From Streptomyces sp. T39 (GTDB lineage Bacteria > Actinomycetota > Actinomycetes > Streptomycetales > Streptomycetaceae): a DNA stretch of 42,653 bases. The notes beneath the pieces are model-generated. The model was not told the origin of the DNA and searched no databases. It saw only the letters and a program-made list of their open reading frames with translations. The position numbers and the translations under genes are program-made. Numbering within the stretch: position 1 is the stretch's first letter; every line of letters begins with the position of its first letter. Below, in pieces: positions 14,227-22,464 of the stretch. Location of the stretch: NCBI RefSeq assembly GCF_008042045.1, contig NZ_RDBP01000033.1, positions 1 to 42,653 of the forward strand. The letters are read 5' to 3'.

Positions 14227-15821
14227 GCCATCCACACCTTGTCGAACCGCGCCCAGTCGAGGGAGTTGGCGGGCGCCTCGGCCTCGACGCCGCGGACGCC
14301 GCGGGCGGTGCCGATGATCCAGTCGGCGAAGCCCCAGACCAGGAAGCCGCCCTCGGCGTGCAGCCGCCGCTGCATCCGCGTGTAGACGGCCGCGCGGTCC
14401 CCGGCGTCCCTGGTGGACTGCGCCTGCCGGTAGAGGGCGTCGAAGTCCTTGTGCCGCCACCGGGTGGCGTTGGTGGTGGAGTCGGTGAGCAGCCGCTGCG
14501 AGATGTGGGACTCGATGGGCATGGCGCCGGACCGGTAGGAGGCGAGCGTCCCGGAGTCGAGGATGTCCTTCCAGTAGCTGTCCTTGCTGCCGGTGCGCAC
14601 GGTGACGGTGACGCCCGCCTTCGCCGCCTGGTCGCGGAAGATGGTCGCGGCCTCGGTGAACCCCGCGGCGACGGGCGAGGTGTCGAGGGTCACCCGCAGC
14701 CCCGCGGCGCCGGCCTCCCGGAGCAGGGCCCGGGCCCTGCCGATGTCCTGCTGCCGCTGGGGCAGGGCGGCGGCGTAGTACTCGCAGCCCTTGCCGAAGA
14801 GATCGTTGCCGATCTCGCCGGCCCCGGACAGGGCGCCGTTCACCAGTTCCTCGCGGTCGGCGATGAGGAAGAACGCCTCCCGCACGCGCCGGTCGTGGAA
14901 CGGCGGCCGGTCCGTCTTCATGACGAAGGACTGCATGGCACTGTTGCGCAGCCGCACGATCGTGATCCGGTCCGATCGCTCGTGGGCGCGTGCGGTGGTG
15001 GGGTTCAGCTCGTGCGCGTACTCGACCTGGCCGCCGAGGAGGGCGTTGACCCGCGCGGACTCCTCGTTGGCGACGAGGAACTCCAGCTCGTCCAGGTACG
15101 GGGCGCCGTCCCAGTAGTCGTCGTTGCGGGCGACGACGGTGGAGCGGCCGGGTGCGAACGACACGAAGCGGAAGGGCCCGCTGCCCACGGGGGCCGTGTC
15201 GAAGTCCTGAGGGCGCTCGGGGACGATGTAGGCGCCGAACGCGGCGAGCACATTGGGGAATTCGGCGGTGGGGCGCTTGAGGACGAACTCCACGGTGCGT
15301 GCGTCCGGGGCGCGGCTGGCCCGCAGATCGACGGGCTCCAGCGACGCCTTGGCCCGGAACGCCTTCGCCGGGTCCGTGATGCGCCGGTAGCTGTACAGGA
15401 CGTCCTGGGCGGTGACGGGCCTGCCGTCGTGGAAGACCGCCTCGCGCAGCGTGACCCTCCAGCGGGTCAGGCCGGAGTCGGGCTCCCACGAGGCGGCCAG
15501 ACGCGGCCGGGCGGAGAGGTCCGGCCCGTAGTCGGCCAGCTTGTCGAAGAGGGCCTTGGAGCGCGCCACGTCGGCGAAGAGGTTGCCGAGATGCGGGTCG
15601 AGGGTCTCACCGGCGCCCCCGCCGGCGAAGGCGGCACGCAGCCGTCCGCCGCGGCGCGGGGTGCCGTCGCCCTTGCCCGGGGCGTCGGAGGGGGCGCCGG
15701 CGCAGCCGGTGAGCGCGAGGGCCCCGAGGCCGGCCGCCCCGCCGGCGGCGGCGAGGAAGCCGCGGCGGTGCAGCCCCGGGAAACGGTGCGCGCGGGCGGA
15801 GGGGGCGGGAGTTTCGTGCAT
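14223..15821 (-). CDS. Tat-exported lipoprotein substrate-binding protein (SBP family 5)
   Basis: A 532-residue extracytoplasmic solute-binding protein of the DppA/NikA/OppA class. The N-terminus has a twin-arginine motif (HRRGFLAAAGG, Arg19-Arg20) and a lipobox ALTGC with Cys40, so export should be by Tat with lipidation. The body shows family-5 landmarks: ETLDPHLGNLFADVARSKAL, RPRLAASWE, TRWRVTLREAVFHDGRPVTA and FRFVSF. Family members bind peptides, nickel or metallophore complexes; the binding site cannot be read by eye. RBS AAGGA lies 8 nt upstream of the ATG at 15821. Upstream, an 80-bp segment including this RBS has been duplicated. Confidence 0.94.
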   Translation of the reverse strand: MHETPAPSARAHRFPGLHRRGFLAAAGGAAGLGALALTGCAGAPSDAPGKGDGTPRRGGRLRAAFAGGGAGETLDPHLGNLFADVARSKALFDKLADYGPDLSARPRLAASWEPDSGLTRWRVTLREAVFHDGRPVTAQDVLYSYRRITDPAKAFRAKASLEPVDLRASRAPDARTVEFVLKRPTAEFPNVLAAFGAYIVPERPQDFDTAPVGSGPFRFVSFAPGRSTVVARNDDYWDGAPYLDELEFLVANEESARVNALLGGQVEYAHELNPTTARAHERSDRITIVRLRNSAMQSFVMKTDRPPFHDRRVREAFFLIADREELVNGALSGAGEIGNDLFGKGCEYYAAALPQRQQDIGRARALLREAGAAGLRVTLDTSPVAAGFTEAATIFRDQAAKAGVTVTVRTGSKDSYWKDILDSGTLASYRSGAMPIESHISQRLLTDSTTNATRWRHKDFDALYRQAQSTRDAGDRAAVYTRMQRRLHAEGGFLVWGFADWIIGTARGVRGVEAEAPANSLDWARFDKVWMA

Positions 15822-16013
15822 GGCGGTGTCCTTGCGGTACGGGGGGACGACGGGGCGGTGTCCTTGCGGTACGGGGGGACGACGGGTGGGGGTGGCGGCG
15901 GGCTGCGGGAGCCGGGTCAGCCGCGGTTCCGGAGGCGGTGTCCTTGCGGTACGGGGGGACGACGGGTGGGGGTGGCGGCGGGCTGCGGGAGCCGGGTCAG
16001 CCGCGGTTCCGGA
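15822..16013. repeat. 80-bp perfect tandem duplication plus a partial third copy
   Basis: 15854-15933 and 15934-16013 are identical 80-bp units, and 15822-15853 repeats the first 32 bp. Each full unit contains the last codons of the methyltransferase gene (RNRG and stop, read on the minus strand), the spacer and the AAGGA ribosome site of the binding-protein gene. The result is three tandem RBS-bearing segments before one start codon. Exact identity implies a recent event, or possibly an assembly artefact. Confidence 0.93.
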
Positions 16014-16800
16014 GACGGGCGACGAGATGGAGCCGGTCCGCGTCGGCGGTCCCGGCCGGGACGTCGCCCTCGCGCCACGGCGGATCGGTGCGGGGCCCCG
16101 GGCGGTCGTACAGGCCGAGCACGTCGAAGCCGTGCGCGGTGAGGAAGCGGCGCAGTTCCTGCGGGAACAGCAGCCGCCACGCGGAGCGCTGCTCGACCGG
16201 CGGGGCTCCGTCGTCGCGGGTCCACACCCGCGTGCGGCGCAGCAGTTGGGCCGCACGGTCCACGGACAGGGTGGTGACGGACCGGTGGACGACGCCCTCC
16301 CAGGTGAAGCTGTCGGCGCGGGGCGCGTCGAGGAGTTCCGTCCGGCCGAGGAAGAAGGCGCCGTTGCGCATCTCCGCGACGAGCAGACCGCCGGGGTTCA
16401 GGGACCGGCGGCAGGAGTCGAGGAAGCCGTCGAGCTCGTCGTTGGTGTGGCAGTACAGCAGTGCGCTGTCCAGGCACACGACGGCGTCGAAGGCGTCCTG
16501 TCCGAGATCGAAGCGGCGCAGGTCGGCCCGGACGTAGCGGGGGCCGGGGTGGTGGACGCGGGCGTGGCCGAGCATCGCGTCGGACAGGTCGGCGCCCGTG
16601 ACGGTGCGCCCCGCCCGGTGCAGCTGCCCGGCATCGCGTCCGGTGCCGCAGCCGATGTCCAGGACCCGGGGGCCCGCCCCGTACCGCCGCAGACACGCCT
16701 CGGCCCAGCGCCCGGCGAGGCGGTGCGGGTCCGGGAAGCGGGCTTCGTAGAGGGCGGGGTGGTCGGTCAGCAGATTGGCGCCGGTACGGCGGCCGTTCAT
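15997..16800 (-). CDS. Class I SAM-dependent methyltransferase of the metallophore-like operon
   Basis: A 267-residue protein with motif I VLDIGCGTG at 46-54, VTGADLSDAML as motif II, AFDAVVCLDSALLY as motif IV and LNPGGLLVAEMRNGAFF after it. It would methylate the operon's product or an intermediate at N, O or C. Start at the ATG at 16800 is set by AAGGAG six bases upstream. It lies 76 bp after the MFS gene and before the importer genes, all on one strand. By analogy with staphylopine's CntL, which uses SAM as an aminobutyryl donor on this fold, transfer of another group is conceivable but not supported by a visible motif. Its 3' end is partly copied in the 80-bp repeat. Confidence 0.9.
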   Translation of the reverse strand: MNGRRTGANLLTDHPALYEARFPDPHRLAGRWAEACLRRYGAGPRVLDIGCGTGRDAGQLHRAGRTVTGADLSDAMLGHARVHHPGPRYVRADLRRFDLGQDAFDAVVCLDSALLYCHTNDELDGFLDSCRRSLNPGGLLVAEMRNGAFFLGRTELLDAPRADSFTWEGVVHRSVTTLSVDRAAQLLRRTRVWTRDDGAPPVEQRSAWRLLFPQELRRFLTAHGFDVLGLYDRPGPRTDPPWREGDVPAGTADADRLHLVARLRNRG

Positions 16801-16876
16801 GGTTCGCTCCTTCTCGCAGAGGGGTCGCATCGCCTCCGGGACGCGCTCGGCTCACCCGGCACGGGCACGGGCACGA

Positions 16877-18133
16877 TCACGCTGTCGCCACCGCCGCGGG
16901 GCGGCCGGGCAGGATCCGCAGGCGGTGCAGCCAGACGACGGCGGCCGCGGAGGCGAGTCCGACGGTGAGGCAGCACACCCACGGCAGCCAGGGCGCCCCG
17001 CTCCGTTCGCCGGTGTCCATGGCCCAGCCGACGACCGTGTTGCCGACGGCCGCGGCGACACCGGAGACCAGGTAGAACACGCCGAAGCGGGTGCCGGTCA
17101 GTTCGGGGCGGCCGAAACCGGGGATCAGCTCCATCACGAACGGCTGGGCGACCATGACGCCCACGTACAGCAGCAGGGCCCCGGCGAGCACGGGGAGCGC
17201 GCGGAGCACGGCCTCACCGGCGCCGTCCGGGGACGGCGCGCCGCCCGCGACCGCCATCGGCGGGACGAAGGAGAGCCCCATCAGCGCCAGGCCCGCCGCT
17301 ATCCACCGGGCCCGGCTGCCCCGCTCCTTCAGCCGCCGGGTGAGGGGCAGTTGCAGCCACAGGCCGGCGAGCGTGCCGGTGAGGAAGACGACGGCCGCCG
17401 CCCCGTCCCAGCCGGTGGCCCGGCGTGCCCCGTCGGGAAGGAGCAGGTACAGCTGGCTCTCCAGGGTGAACAGTCCCGCCATGGCGAGGGCGAACGCCAG
17501 GAAGGCGCGGTTGCCCGCGACGTCGCGCCAGTCGGTGAGGACACCGTTCCCGCTCCGGACCGCCTCGCGGTGCGGCAGCACCACGGCCTGGGCGACGGTG
17601 AGCACGGCGAATATCCCGGCGGCGGTGAGCGCCGACGCCCGGAAGCCGACCAGCAGCAGCACGCTGCCGAGCAGCGGCCCGAGCAGGGAACCGGCCGTCG
17701 CGAACACGTTGAACAGGGCGAACGCCTCGGCCCTGCGTTCCCCCGCCTCCAGGGTGAGGAAGGTCCGCACGGCGGGGTTGAACAGGGCCCCGGCCAGACC
17801 GCTGAGCACGGAGGCGGCGAGCAGCACCACCAGTCCGTCGTCCAGGGCGAACAGCCCGAAGCCGACGGTGCGCAGAGCGCATCCGGCGATGATGACGCCA
17901 CGCGCGCCGAGCCGGTCGGAGGCCGAGCCGCCGATGAGGAACAGGCCCTGCTGGCTGAGGTTGCGGACACCGAGCACGATGCCGACGGCGGCCGCGGACA
18001 TGCCCGCGTTCTCCGTCAGGTGGACGGCCAGGTACGGGATCAGCAGGTAGAAGCCGGTGTTGACGCCCAGCTGGTTGACCAGGAGCAGGCGGATGGCGAG
18101 CGGGAAGGAGCGCAGCTCCCGCCAGGTCCTCAT
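16877..18133 (-). CDS. MFS transporter, likely exporter of the operon product
   Basis: A 418-residue major facilitator protein with about 12 hydrophobic segments, from LAIRLLLVNQLGVNTGFYLL to VCCLTVGLASAAAVVWLH. The loop 2-3 motif is GGSASDRLGARGVIIAG, the standard GxxxDRxGxR/K signature of drug-type exporters. The ATG at 18133 overlaps the epimerase stop by four bases. Placement between biosynthetic genes and an importer suggests efflux of the compound, as CntE does for staphylopine. Function as a self-resistance pump is the alternative. Confidence 0.92.
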   Translation of the reverse strand: MRTWRELRSFPLAIRLLLVNQLGVNTGFYLLIPYLAVHLTENAGMSAAAVGIVLGVRNLSQQGLFLIGGSASDRLGARGVIIAGCALRTVGFGLFALDDGLVVLLAASVLSGLAGALFNPAVRTFLTLEAGERRAEAFALFNVFATAGSLLGPLLGSVLLLVGFRASALTAAGIFAVLTVAQAVVLPHREAVRSGNGVLTDWRDVAGNRAFLAFALAMAGLFTLESQLYLLLPDGARRATGWDGAAAVVFLTGTLAGLWLQLPLTRRLKERGSRARWIAAGLALMGLSFVPPMAVAGGAPSPDGAGEAVLRALPVLAGALLLYVGVMVAQPFVMELIPGFGRPELTGTRFGVFYLVSGVAAAVGNTVVGWAMDTGERSGAPWLPWVCCLTVGLASAAAVVWLHRLRILPGRPAAVATA

Positions 18134-19212
18134 GTTCCCGTCCCCGTCCTCGACCCTGCCCCCGTGGGCTCGTCGGCGGCCGGCCGGACGCCGAGGCCCG
18201 GCGAGCGGCTCGCCCGTACGGTGCCGTCCGCGCCGCCGATGCCGGTCCACGGGTCGCGGGCGAGGAGGAGGTGGCCGTCGAGGTCGGCCCAGCGGGCCCG
18301 GTCGGCGATGTGGACGGCGGGGGAGATGCCCAGGGTGCTGGCGGTCAGACAGCCCAGCATCAGATCGGTGCCGCTGCCGGCCAGGAGCTCCGCGATGCGC
18401 AGGGCCGCGGTGACGCCACCGCACTTGGCCAGCTTCACATTGATGCCCTGGACGCGTCCGGCGAGCCTGCGGGCGTCCTCGGGCCCGGCCGCGTCCTCGT
18501 CCGCGACGACCGGCAGCGGTGAGCGTTCCGCCAGACGTGCCAGGGCCTCGGGATCACCGGGTGCCAGGGGCTGTTCGACGGCCTCGACGCCCAGGTCGGC
18601 GAAGAGCGGCAGCAGCCGCTCCGCGTCCCGGGGCGTCCAGCCTCCGTTGGGGTCCAGGAGCAGCCGCACGCGCGGAGCGGCGGCACGCACGGCCCGGACG
18701 CGTTCCACGTCGTCATGCGGATCGGGGGAGCCCGCCTTGACCTTGAGGATCGTGAAGCCGTCTCGGGCGAGGCGGTTCGCCTGGGCGGCCGCCCGCCCGG
18801 GCGAGGTGATGCCGATGGTGCGTGCGGTCCCGACGGACGGCGGCGCCCCGGTGCCGAGGAGCCGGTGGACGGGGACCCCGGCCCGCTTGCCGCAGAGGTC
18901 CAGCAGCGCCGACTCGACCGCCGCCGCCACCGCGGGCGGGACGTCCTGGTGCCACTCGCCGGAGCGCAGCGCGGCCAGCGAGGTCTCCGGATCGGGGAAG
19001 CGCGCGAGCTCAGGGGCGGCCTCCTCGCTCAGCAGCCGGCCGATGGTGCCCGCGTCGAGGCCGTAGTAGACGCTGCTGACGACCTCGCCCCACCCTCGCT
19101 CTCCCTCGTGCTCGACGCGGAGCCACACCGCGTCGCGCGCCGCCATGGTGGAGCGGGAGATGCGCAGGGGCTCGGTGAGTTCGAGGCGCACGGTGCGCCG
19201 GGTGACCTTCAC
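18130..19212 (-). CDS. Dipeptide epimerase, enolase superfamily
   Basis: A 360-residue enolase-superfamily enzyme close to L-Ala-D/L-Glu epimerases. The catalytic bases are Lys159 of the LKVKAG motif and Lys263 of VKLAKCGG; the metal ligands are Asp187 (LLLDPNGGW), Glu213 (VEQPL) and Asp238 (VADED). The C-terminal ADLDG motif (Asp310 and Asp312) is the DxD that in Ala-Glu epimerases binds the substrate's amino terminus. It would invert one alpha carbon of a dipeptide or N-acyl amino acid. The GTG at 19212 overlaps the stop of the PLP enzyme. In this operon it probably sets stereochemistry of the ligase product rather than recycling murein, by inference. Confidence 0.93.
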   Translation of the reverse strand: MKVTRRTVRLELTEPLRISRSTMAARDAVWLRVEHEGERGWGEVVSSVYYGLDAGTIGRLLSEEAAPELARFPDPETSLAALRSGEWHQDVPPAVAAAVESALLDLCGKRAGVPVHRLLGTGAPPSVGTARTIGITSPGRAAAQANRLARDGFTILKVKAGSPDPHDDVERVRAVRAAAPRVRLLLDPNGGWTPRDAERLLPLFADLGVEAVEQPLAPGDPEALARLAERSPLPVVADEDAAGPEDARRLAGRVQGINVKLAKCGGVTAALRIAELLAGSGTDLMLGCLTASTLGISPAVHIADRARWADLDGHLLLARDPWTGIGGADGTVRASRSPGLGVRPAADEPTGAGSRTGTGT

Positions 19213-20306
19213 GGGGTGCCCTCCGGTATCGGTGGCGCGGCGCGCTTCGCCAGCGGATCGGTGACCGCCCGGCACCGGACCCACCCGGTGGCCTCCACGG
19301 CGCGCGGGTGCGGGATCTCGACGGGCCGGACGGCCGCGGTGCCCGGGTCCAGGCCGTGGGCGGCGACGAAGTCGTCGTCGTAGACGCTGCCCAGGTAGCG
19401 GTGCGGTCCGTCGGGGAAGACGGTGGCGACCACGGCGCCGGGGTGGACACGGGCGGCCCAGGCGGAGACGAGCGCGACGGCGCCGGTGCTCCAGCCGCCA
19501 CTCACGAAGGCGCTCCTGGCCAGCCGCCGGCACGCGCCCGCGGCCTCCGCCGGACCGACCCAGTGGACCTCGTCGAACGCCTCGTAGGCGACGTTGCGCG
19601 GGTGGATGCTGCTGCCCAGTCCGCGCATCAGCCGCGGCCTGGCCGGCTGGCCGAAGATCGTCGATCCGGTCGCGTCCACGCCGATCAGCCGCAGCGCGGG
19701 CCAGTACCGGCGCAGCGGGGCGACGACTCCGGCGCTGTGACCTCCCGTCCCCACACTGCACACCAGCACGTCCAGATGGTCGAGCTGGGCGGCGAGTTCG
19801 GCGGCCAGCGAGGCGTATCCGGCGTGGTTGTCCGGGTTGTTGTACTGGTCGGGCCAGTACGCGTCCGGGAGCCGCTCCAGCAGGTCGCGCAGTCGTGCCA
19901 GGCGGGCGGCCTGCCAGCCGCCCTCGGCCGCCGGGCGGTCCACCAGCTCCAGCCGGGCGCCGTGGGCGCGCAGCAACTGCCGCATCGAAGGCTCCAGTTC
20001 GGCGTCCCCGACCAGGACGACGGGATGTCCGAGGGCCTGGCCCGCGAAGGCGAGCCCGATGCCCAGGGTGCCGGAGGTGGACTCCACGACCGGGGCGCCG
20101 GGCAGCAGTTCGCCCCGCTCCTCGGCGCCGCGCAGCATGGAGACGGCGGCCCGCGCCTTCATGCCGCCGACGCCGAGCCCTTCGAGCTTCGCCCAGAAGC
20201 CCGGCTGGGGGCAGGGCAGATCGGCGGTGATGCGGGCGAGAGGCGTCCGGCCCATCAGGGCGAGCAGGTCCCGGTTGCCCGTGGGGGCGAGCACGGCGGC
20301 GGTCAT
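19209..20306 (-). CDS. Cysteine-synthase-family PLP enzyme (SbnA-like role possible)
   Basis: A 365-residue fold-type II PLP enzyme. Lys50 in GVGGMKARAA takes the place of the Schiff-base lysine; the substrate loop reads ESTSGTLGIGLA (75-86) in place of the usual TSGNTG, and the phosphate-binding loop is GTGGHSAG (186-193). Such enzymes do beta-replacement on O-acetyl- or O-phosphoserine; SbnA and EDDS-pathway relatives join the alanyl unit to an amino-acid amine. No SbnB-type dehydrogenase is nearby. A C-terminal extension of about 60 residues follows VFPDGPHRYLGSVYDDDF. Start overlaps the DUF364 stop by four bases. The nucleophile is unknown. Confidence 0.9.
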   Translation of the reverse strand: MTAAVLAPTGNRDLLALMGRTPLARITADLPCPQPGFWAKLEGLGVGGMKARAAVSMLRGAEERGELLPGAPVVESTSGTLGIGLAFAGQALGHPVVLVGDAELEPSMRQLLRAHGARLELVDRPAAEGGWQAARLARLRDLLERLPDAYWPDQYNNPDNHAGYASLAAELAAQLDHLDVLVCSVGTGGHSAGVVAPLRRYWPALRLIGVDATGSTIFGQPARPRLMRGLGSSIHPRNVAYEAFDEVHWVGPAEAAGACRRLARSAFVSGGWSTGAVALVSAWAARVHPGAVVATVFPDGPHRYLGSVYDDDFVAAHGLDPGTAAVRPVEIPHPRAVEATGWVRCRAVTDPLAKRAAPPIPEGTP

Positions 20307-21142
20307 GACGCCACTCCGCCGTACCGGTGCACGGTGCCGGGGCCGCCGTCGAGCCAGAAGAAGGGGTAGGGCTCCGCGCACACCGCGCTGACGCCCGCCC
20401 CGATGAGACGCGGCAGTACCGCGCTGCCCGTCTGCGCGAACATCACCAGCGGCTTGCCGTGCAGCAGCGCGTGCTCACGCAGCGGTTCGAAGGTGCTGTT
20501 GCCCAGGGTCATGCCGGACACCAGGAGGGTGTCGCACCGGTCGAGGTGGGCGAGGGCGTCGGTGCGCACCGGCTCGTCCCACTCCGTGGTGCCCCCCTTG
20601 AGATCGCAGGGGATGTAGGCCAGCCCCCGGTCCCGGAGCGCCTCCAGCAGCGAGTTCACCACGCCCACCACGAGCACGGTGCCGCCCGCGGGCGCGTCGA
20701 GAAGCGCGGCCACCGCGCGGGCCCTGGCCCGGGACTTCTCCAGGGACGTGCCGGCGGGCAGCGGGCAGGGCCGTGCCCCGTTGGCGGGGGTGTGGGGCAG
20801 GACGTGGGACAGGTAGGCGTCGAGCGCCGCCACGCGCACCGGCGCCAGGTCGTGCGCCAGCAGCCGCGCGACGTCCGCCCCGACGCAGCCCTCGACCGTG
20901 GCGTCGGGCAGTTCACCCGGCTCGACCGCACAGGACCCGACCGCCTCGGCGACGCGCAGGCTCAGGACCTCGTTGCGGTAGCCCCCGCCGCGCCCGTCGT
21001 GCCGTACGCACTGACGGGTCGTGAACGCCACGGAGACCCGCCGCGTCCGCGGATCGGGGCCGAAGTCGCCACGGAGCACGCGCTCGACGAGTTCGCCGTA
21101 CGACGCGGCGCCGGCCGCCGGGGCAGTGGCCGCCGCCCTCAT
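20303..21142 (-). CDS. DUF364 (putative heavy-metal chelation) domain protein
   Basis: A 279-residue protein. Residues about 15-120 look like the DUF4213-type N-domain, and 150-279 match the Rossmann-like DUF364 domain: VLVVGVVNSLLEALRDRGL, CDTLLVSGMTLGNSTFEPLR, KPLVMFAQTGSAVLPRLIGAGV and a final GGPGTVHRYGG. The family is named for a proposed metal-chelation role, without a proven reaction. Seven cysteines are scattered through it (45, 71, 86, 126, 179, 203, 255). It sits between the ligase and the PLP enzyme with four-base overlaps at both ends, so it is made in step with them. It may be an enzyme subunit or a metal-binding factor. Confidence 0.85.
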   Translation of the reverse strand: MRAAATAPAAGAASYGELVERVLRGDFGPDPRTRRVSVAFTTRQCVRHDGRGGGYRNEVLSLRVAEAVGSCAVEPGELPDATVEGCVGADVARLLAHDLAPVRVAALDAYLSHVLPHTPANGARPCPLPAGTSLEKSRARARAVAALLDAPAGGTVLVVGVVNSLLEALRDRGLAYIPCDLKGGTTEWDEPVRTDALAHLDRCDTLLVSGMTLGNSTFEPLREHALLHGKPLVMFAQTGSAVLPRLIGAGVSAVCAEPYPFFWLDGGPGTVHRYGGVAS

Positions 21143-22395
21143 CGGGCCACGACCCGGGGCGAGAGCGAGGCGAGCAGGCTCTCGGCCCGGCCGCGGGCCC
21201 CGAGGCCGGCCGCGTCCCCGGCCATCACGTGCCCGAGGTACTCGTTGTTGCTCACGGCGGCCTCCACCGCCCTGCCCGGCTCGGCGAGCTGCAGTTCCAG
21301 CAGGCCGGGCGCGCCGCGCACCTCCTCCGCCCCGTCGATTGCCTTCAGTTCGCCTCCGGTGCGGGGGACGAGGAACGCGATGGCGGCGCTGCGCAGCCCG
21401 GTCCCCCGGGGACGCAGATCGGGCCGGTGGCCGAGGGCCACGTCGACGCAGGCGGCGGCGAGATCGATGCCGGTGACGTGACGGACGAGTTCGGTGATGC
21501 GGTTCCCTGCGGGCCGGGGGTTGACCTCCACGACGCGGGGGCCGCCGGCCGTCAGTTTGACCTCGGTGTGCGAGACGGCAGTGTCCAGGCCGAGCGCGTC
21601 GAGTGCGCGCAGGGCCGTCTCGCGGGCGGCCGCGGCGTCCGCCGGGGTGAGCGCGGCAGGGAACATGTGCCCCGTCTCGACGAAGGCCGGCGCCCCTCCC
21701 GTGCTCTTGTCCGTGACTCCGACGACATGGGAGGCGCCCTCGAACGTGACGGTCTCCACGCTCACCTCCGGGCCGTCGAGGAACTCCTCCAGAAGGACCG
21801 CGGGAGCGCGCCGCTGCCCCCGCGCGTTGACGGGGAACGCGGCGAGCGCCCGGAAGGCGGCGGCCAGTTGTTCCTCGTCGTCGATGCGCCGTACGTACAT
21901 CCCGGCGCACAGGTCCACCGGCTTGAGCACCAGCGGGTAGCCGATCCGGTGCGCGGCCGCGGCGGTGTCGGCCCAGTCCGCGCAGACCGCGAAGCGGGGG
22001 CCCGGCACACCCGCGTCGGCCAGGATCCGCCGCGTCGCGTCCTTGCGGCACGCGGCCTCCACCGCCTCCGGAGGCGAACCGGGCAGCCCGAGCCGGGCGG
22101 CGATCCGGGCGGCCGCCGGCAGGTAGTAGTCGCAGGACGTGATCACACCGTCGAAGCCCAGCGCGCCGTGCGCCCGCTCCACGAACGGCAGCAGCGACGC
22201 ACCGTCGTTGGTGTCCGCCGTCAGTATGTGGCGGGCCGCGAGCAGGGGGTGTGCCGTTCCCTCCGGGGCGGAGCGCAGGTAGTGGTGGACGTCCCGGGTG
22301 AGGAACGTGAATTCGTGCCCCGCTTCGCGGACGGCTCGCGGCAGCAGCCTGCTCATCGATCCGACCCAGCTTTCGAGCATCAGCAGATGCGCCAC
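21139..22395 (-). CDS. ATP-grasp amino-acid ligase, first gene of the operon
   Basis: A 418-residue ATP-grasp enzyme of the carboxylate-amine ligase type. ATP-binding Lys118 and Lys158 (YPLVLKPVD), the hinge VLLEEFLDGPEVSVE (200-214) and the metal-binding set Glu278, Glu290 and Asn292 (VVEVNPRPAGNRI) are all present. It should activate a carboxylate as acyl phosphate and couple it to an amine, forming an amide or dipeptide without an NRPS. The ATG at 22395 has GGGGAAG upstream. It is the promoter-proximal gene of the leftward ten-gene operon; the following epimerase suggests the product has an invertible alpha carbon. Confidence 0.93.
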   Translation of the reverse strand: MAHLLMLESWVGSMSRLLPRAVREAGHEFTFLTRDVHHYLRSAPEGTAHPLLAARHILTADTNDGASLLPFVERAHGALGFDGVITSCDYYLPAAARIAARLGLPGSPPEAVEAACRKDATRRILADAGVPGPRFAVCADWADTAAAAHRIGYPLVLKPVDLCAGMYVRRIDDEEQLAAAFRALAAFPVNARGQRRAPAVLLEEFLDGPEVSVETVTFEGASHVVGVTDKSTGGAPAFVETGHMFPAALTPADAAAARETALRALDALGLDTAVSHTEVKLTAGGPRVVEVNPRPAGNRITELVRHVTGIDLAAACVDVALGHRPDLRPRGTGLRSAAIAFLVPRTGGELKAIDGAEEVRGAPGLLELQLAEPGRAVEAAVSNNEYLGHVMAGDAAGLGARGRAESLLASLSPRVVAR

Positions 22396-22464
22396 GGCTT
22401 CCCCTGTTCACAAGGCGGTTGAGGATTCACACGGTCCGGCGGCGCACCACGGGGGCGCGGCGCC

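Noticed and set aside
15997..16800. Nicotianamine-synthase-like aminobutyryl transferase (CntL type)
   Set aside because: The protein has ordinary class I methyltransferase motifs (VLDIGCGTG, GADLSDAML). Nothing specific to CntL is visible, so it is called a methyltransferase.
18130..19212. Muconate/mandelate-type catabolic enzyme
   Set aside because: The ADLDG (DxD) motif and KLAKCGG context fit dipeptide epimerases better than muconate cycloisomerase or mandelate racemase.
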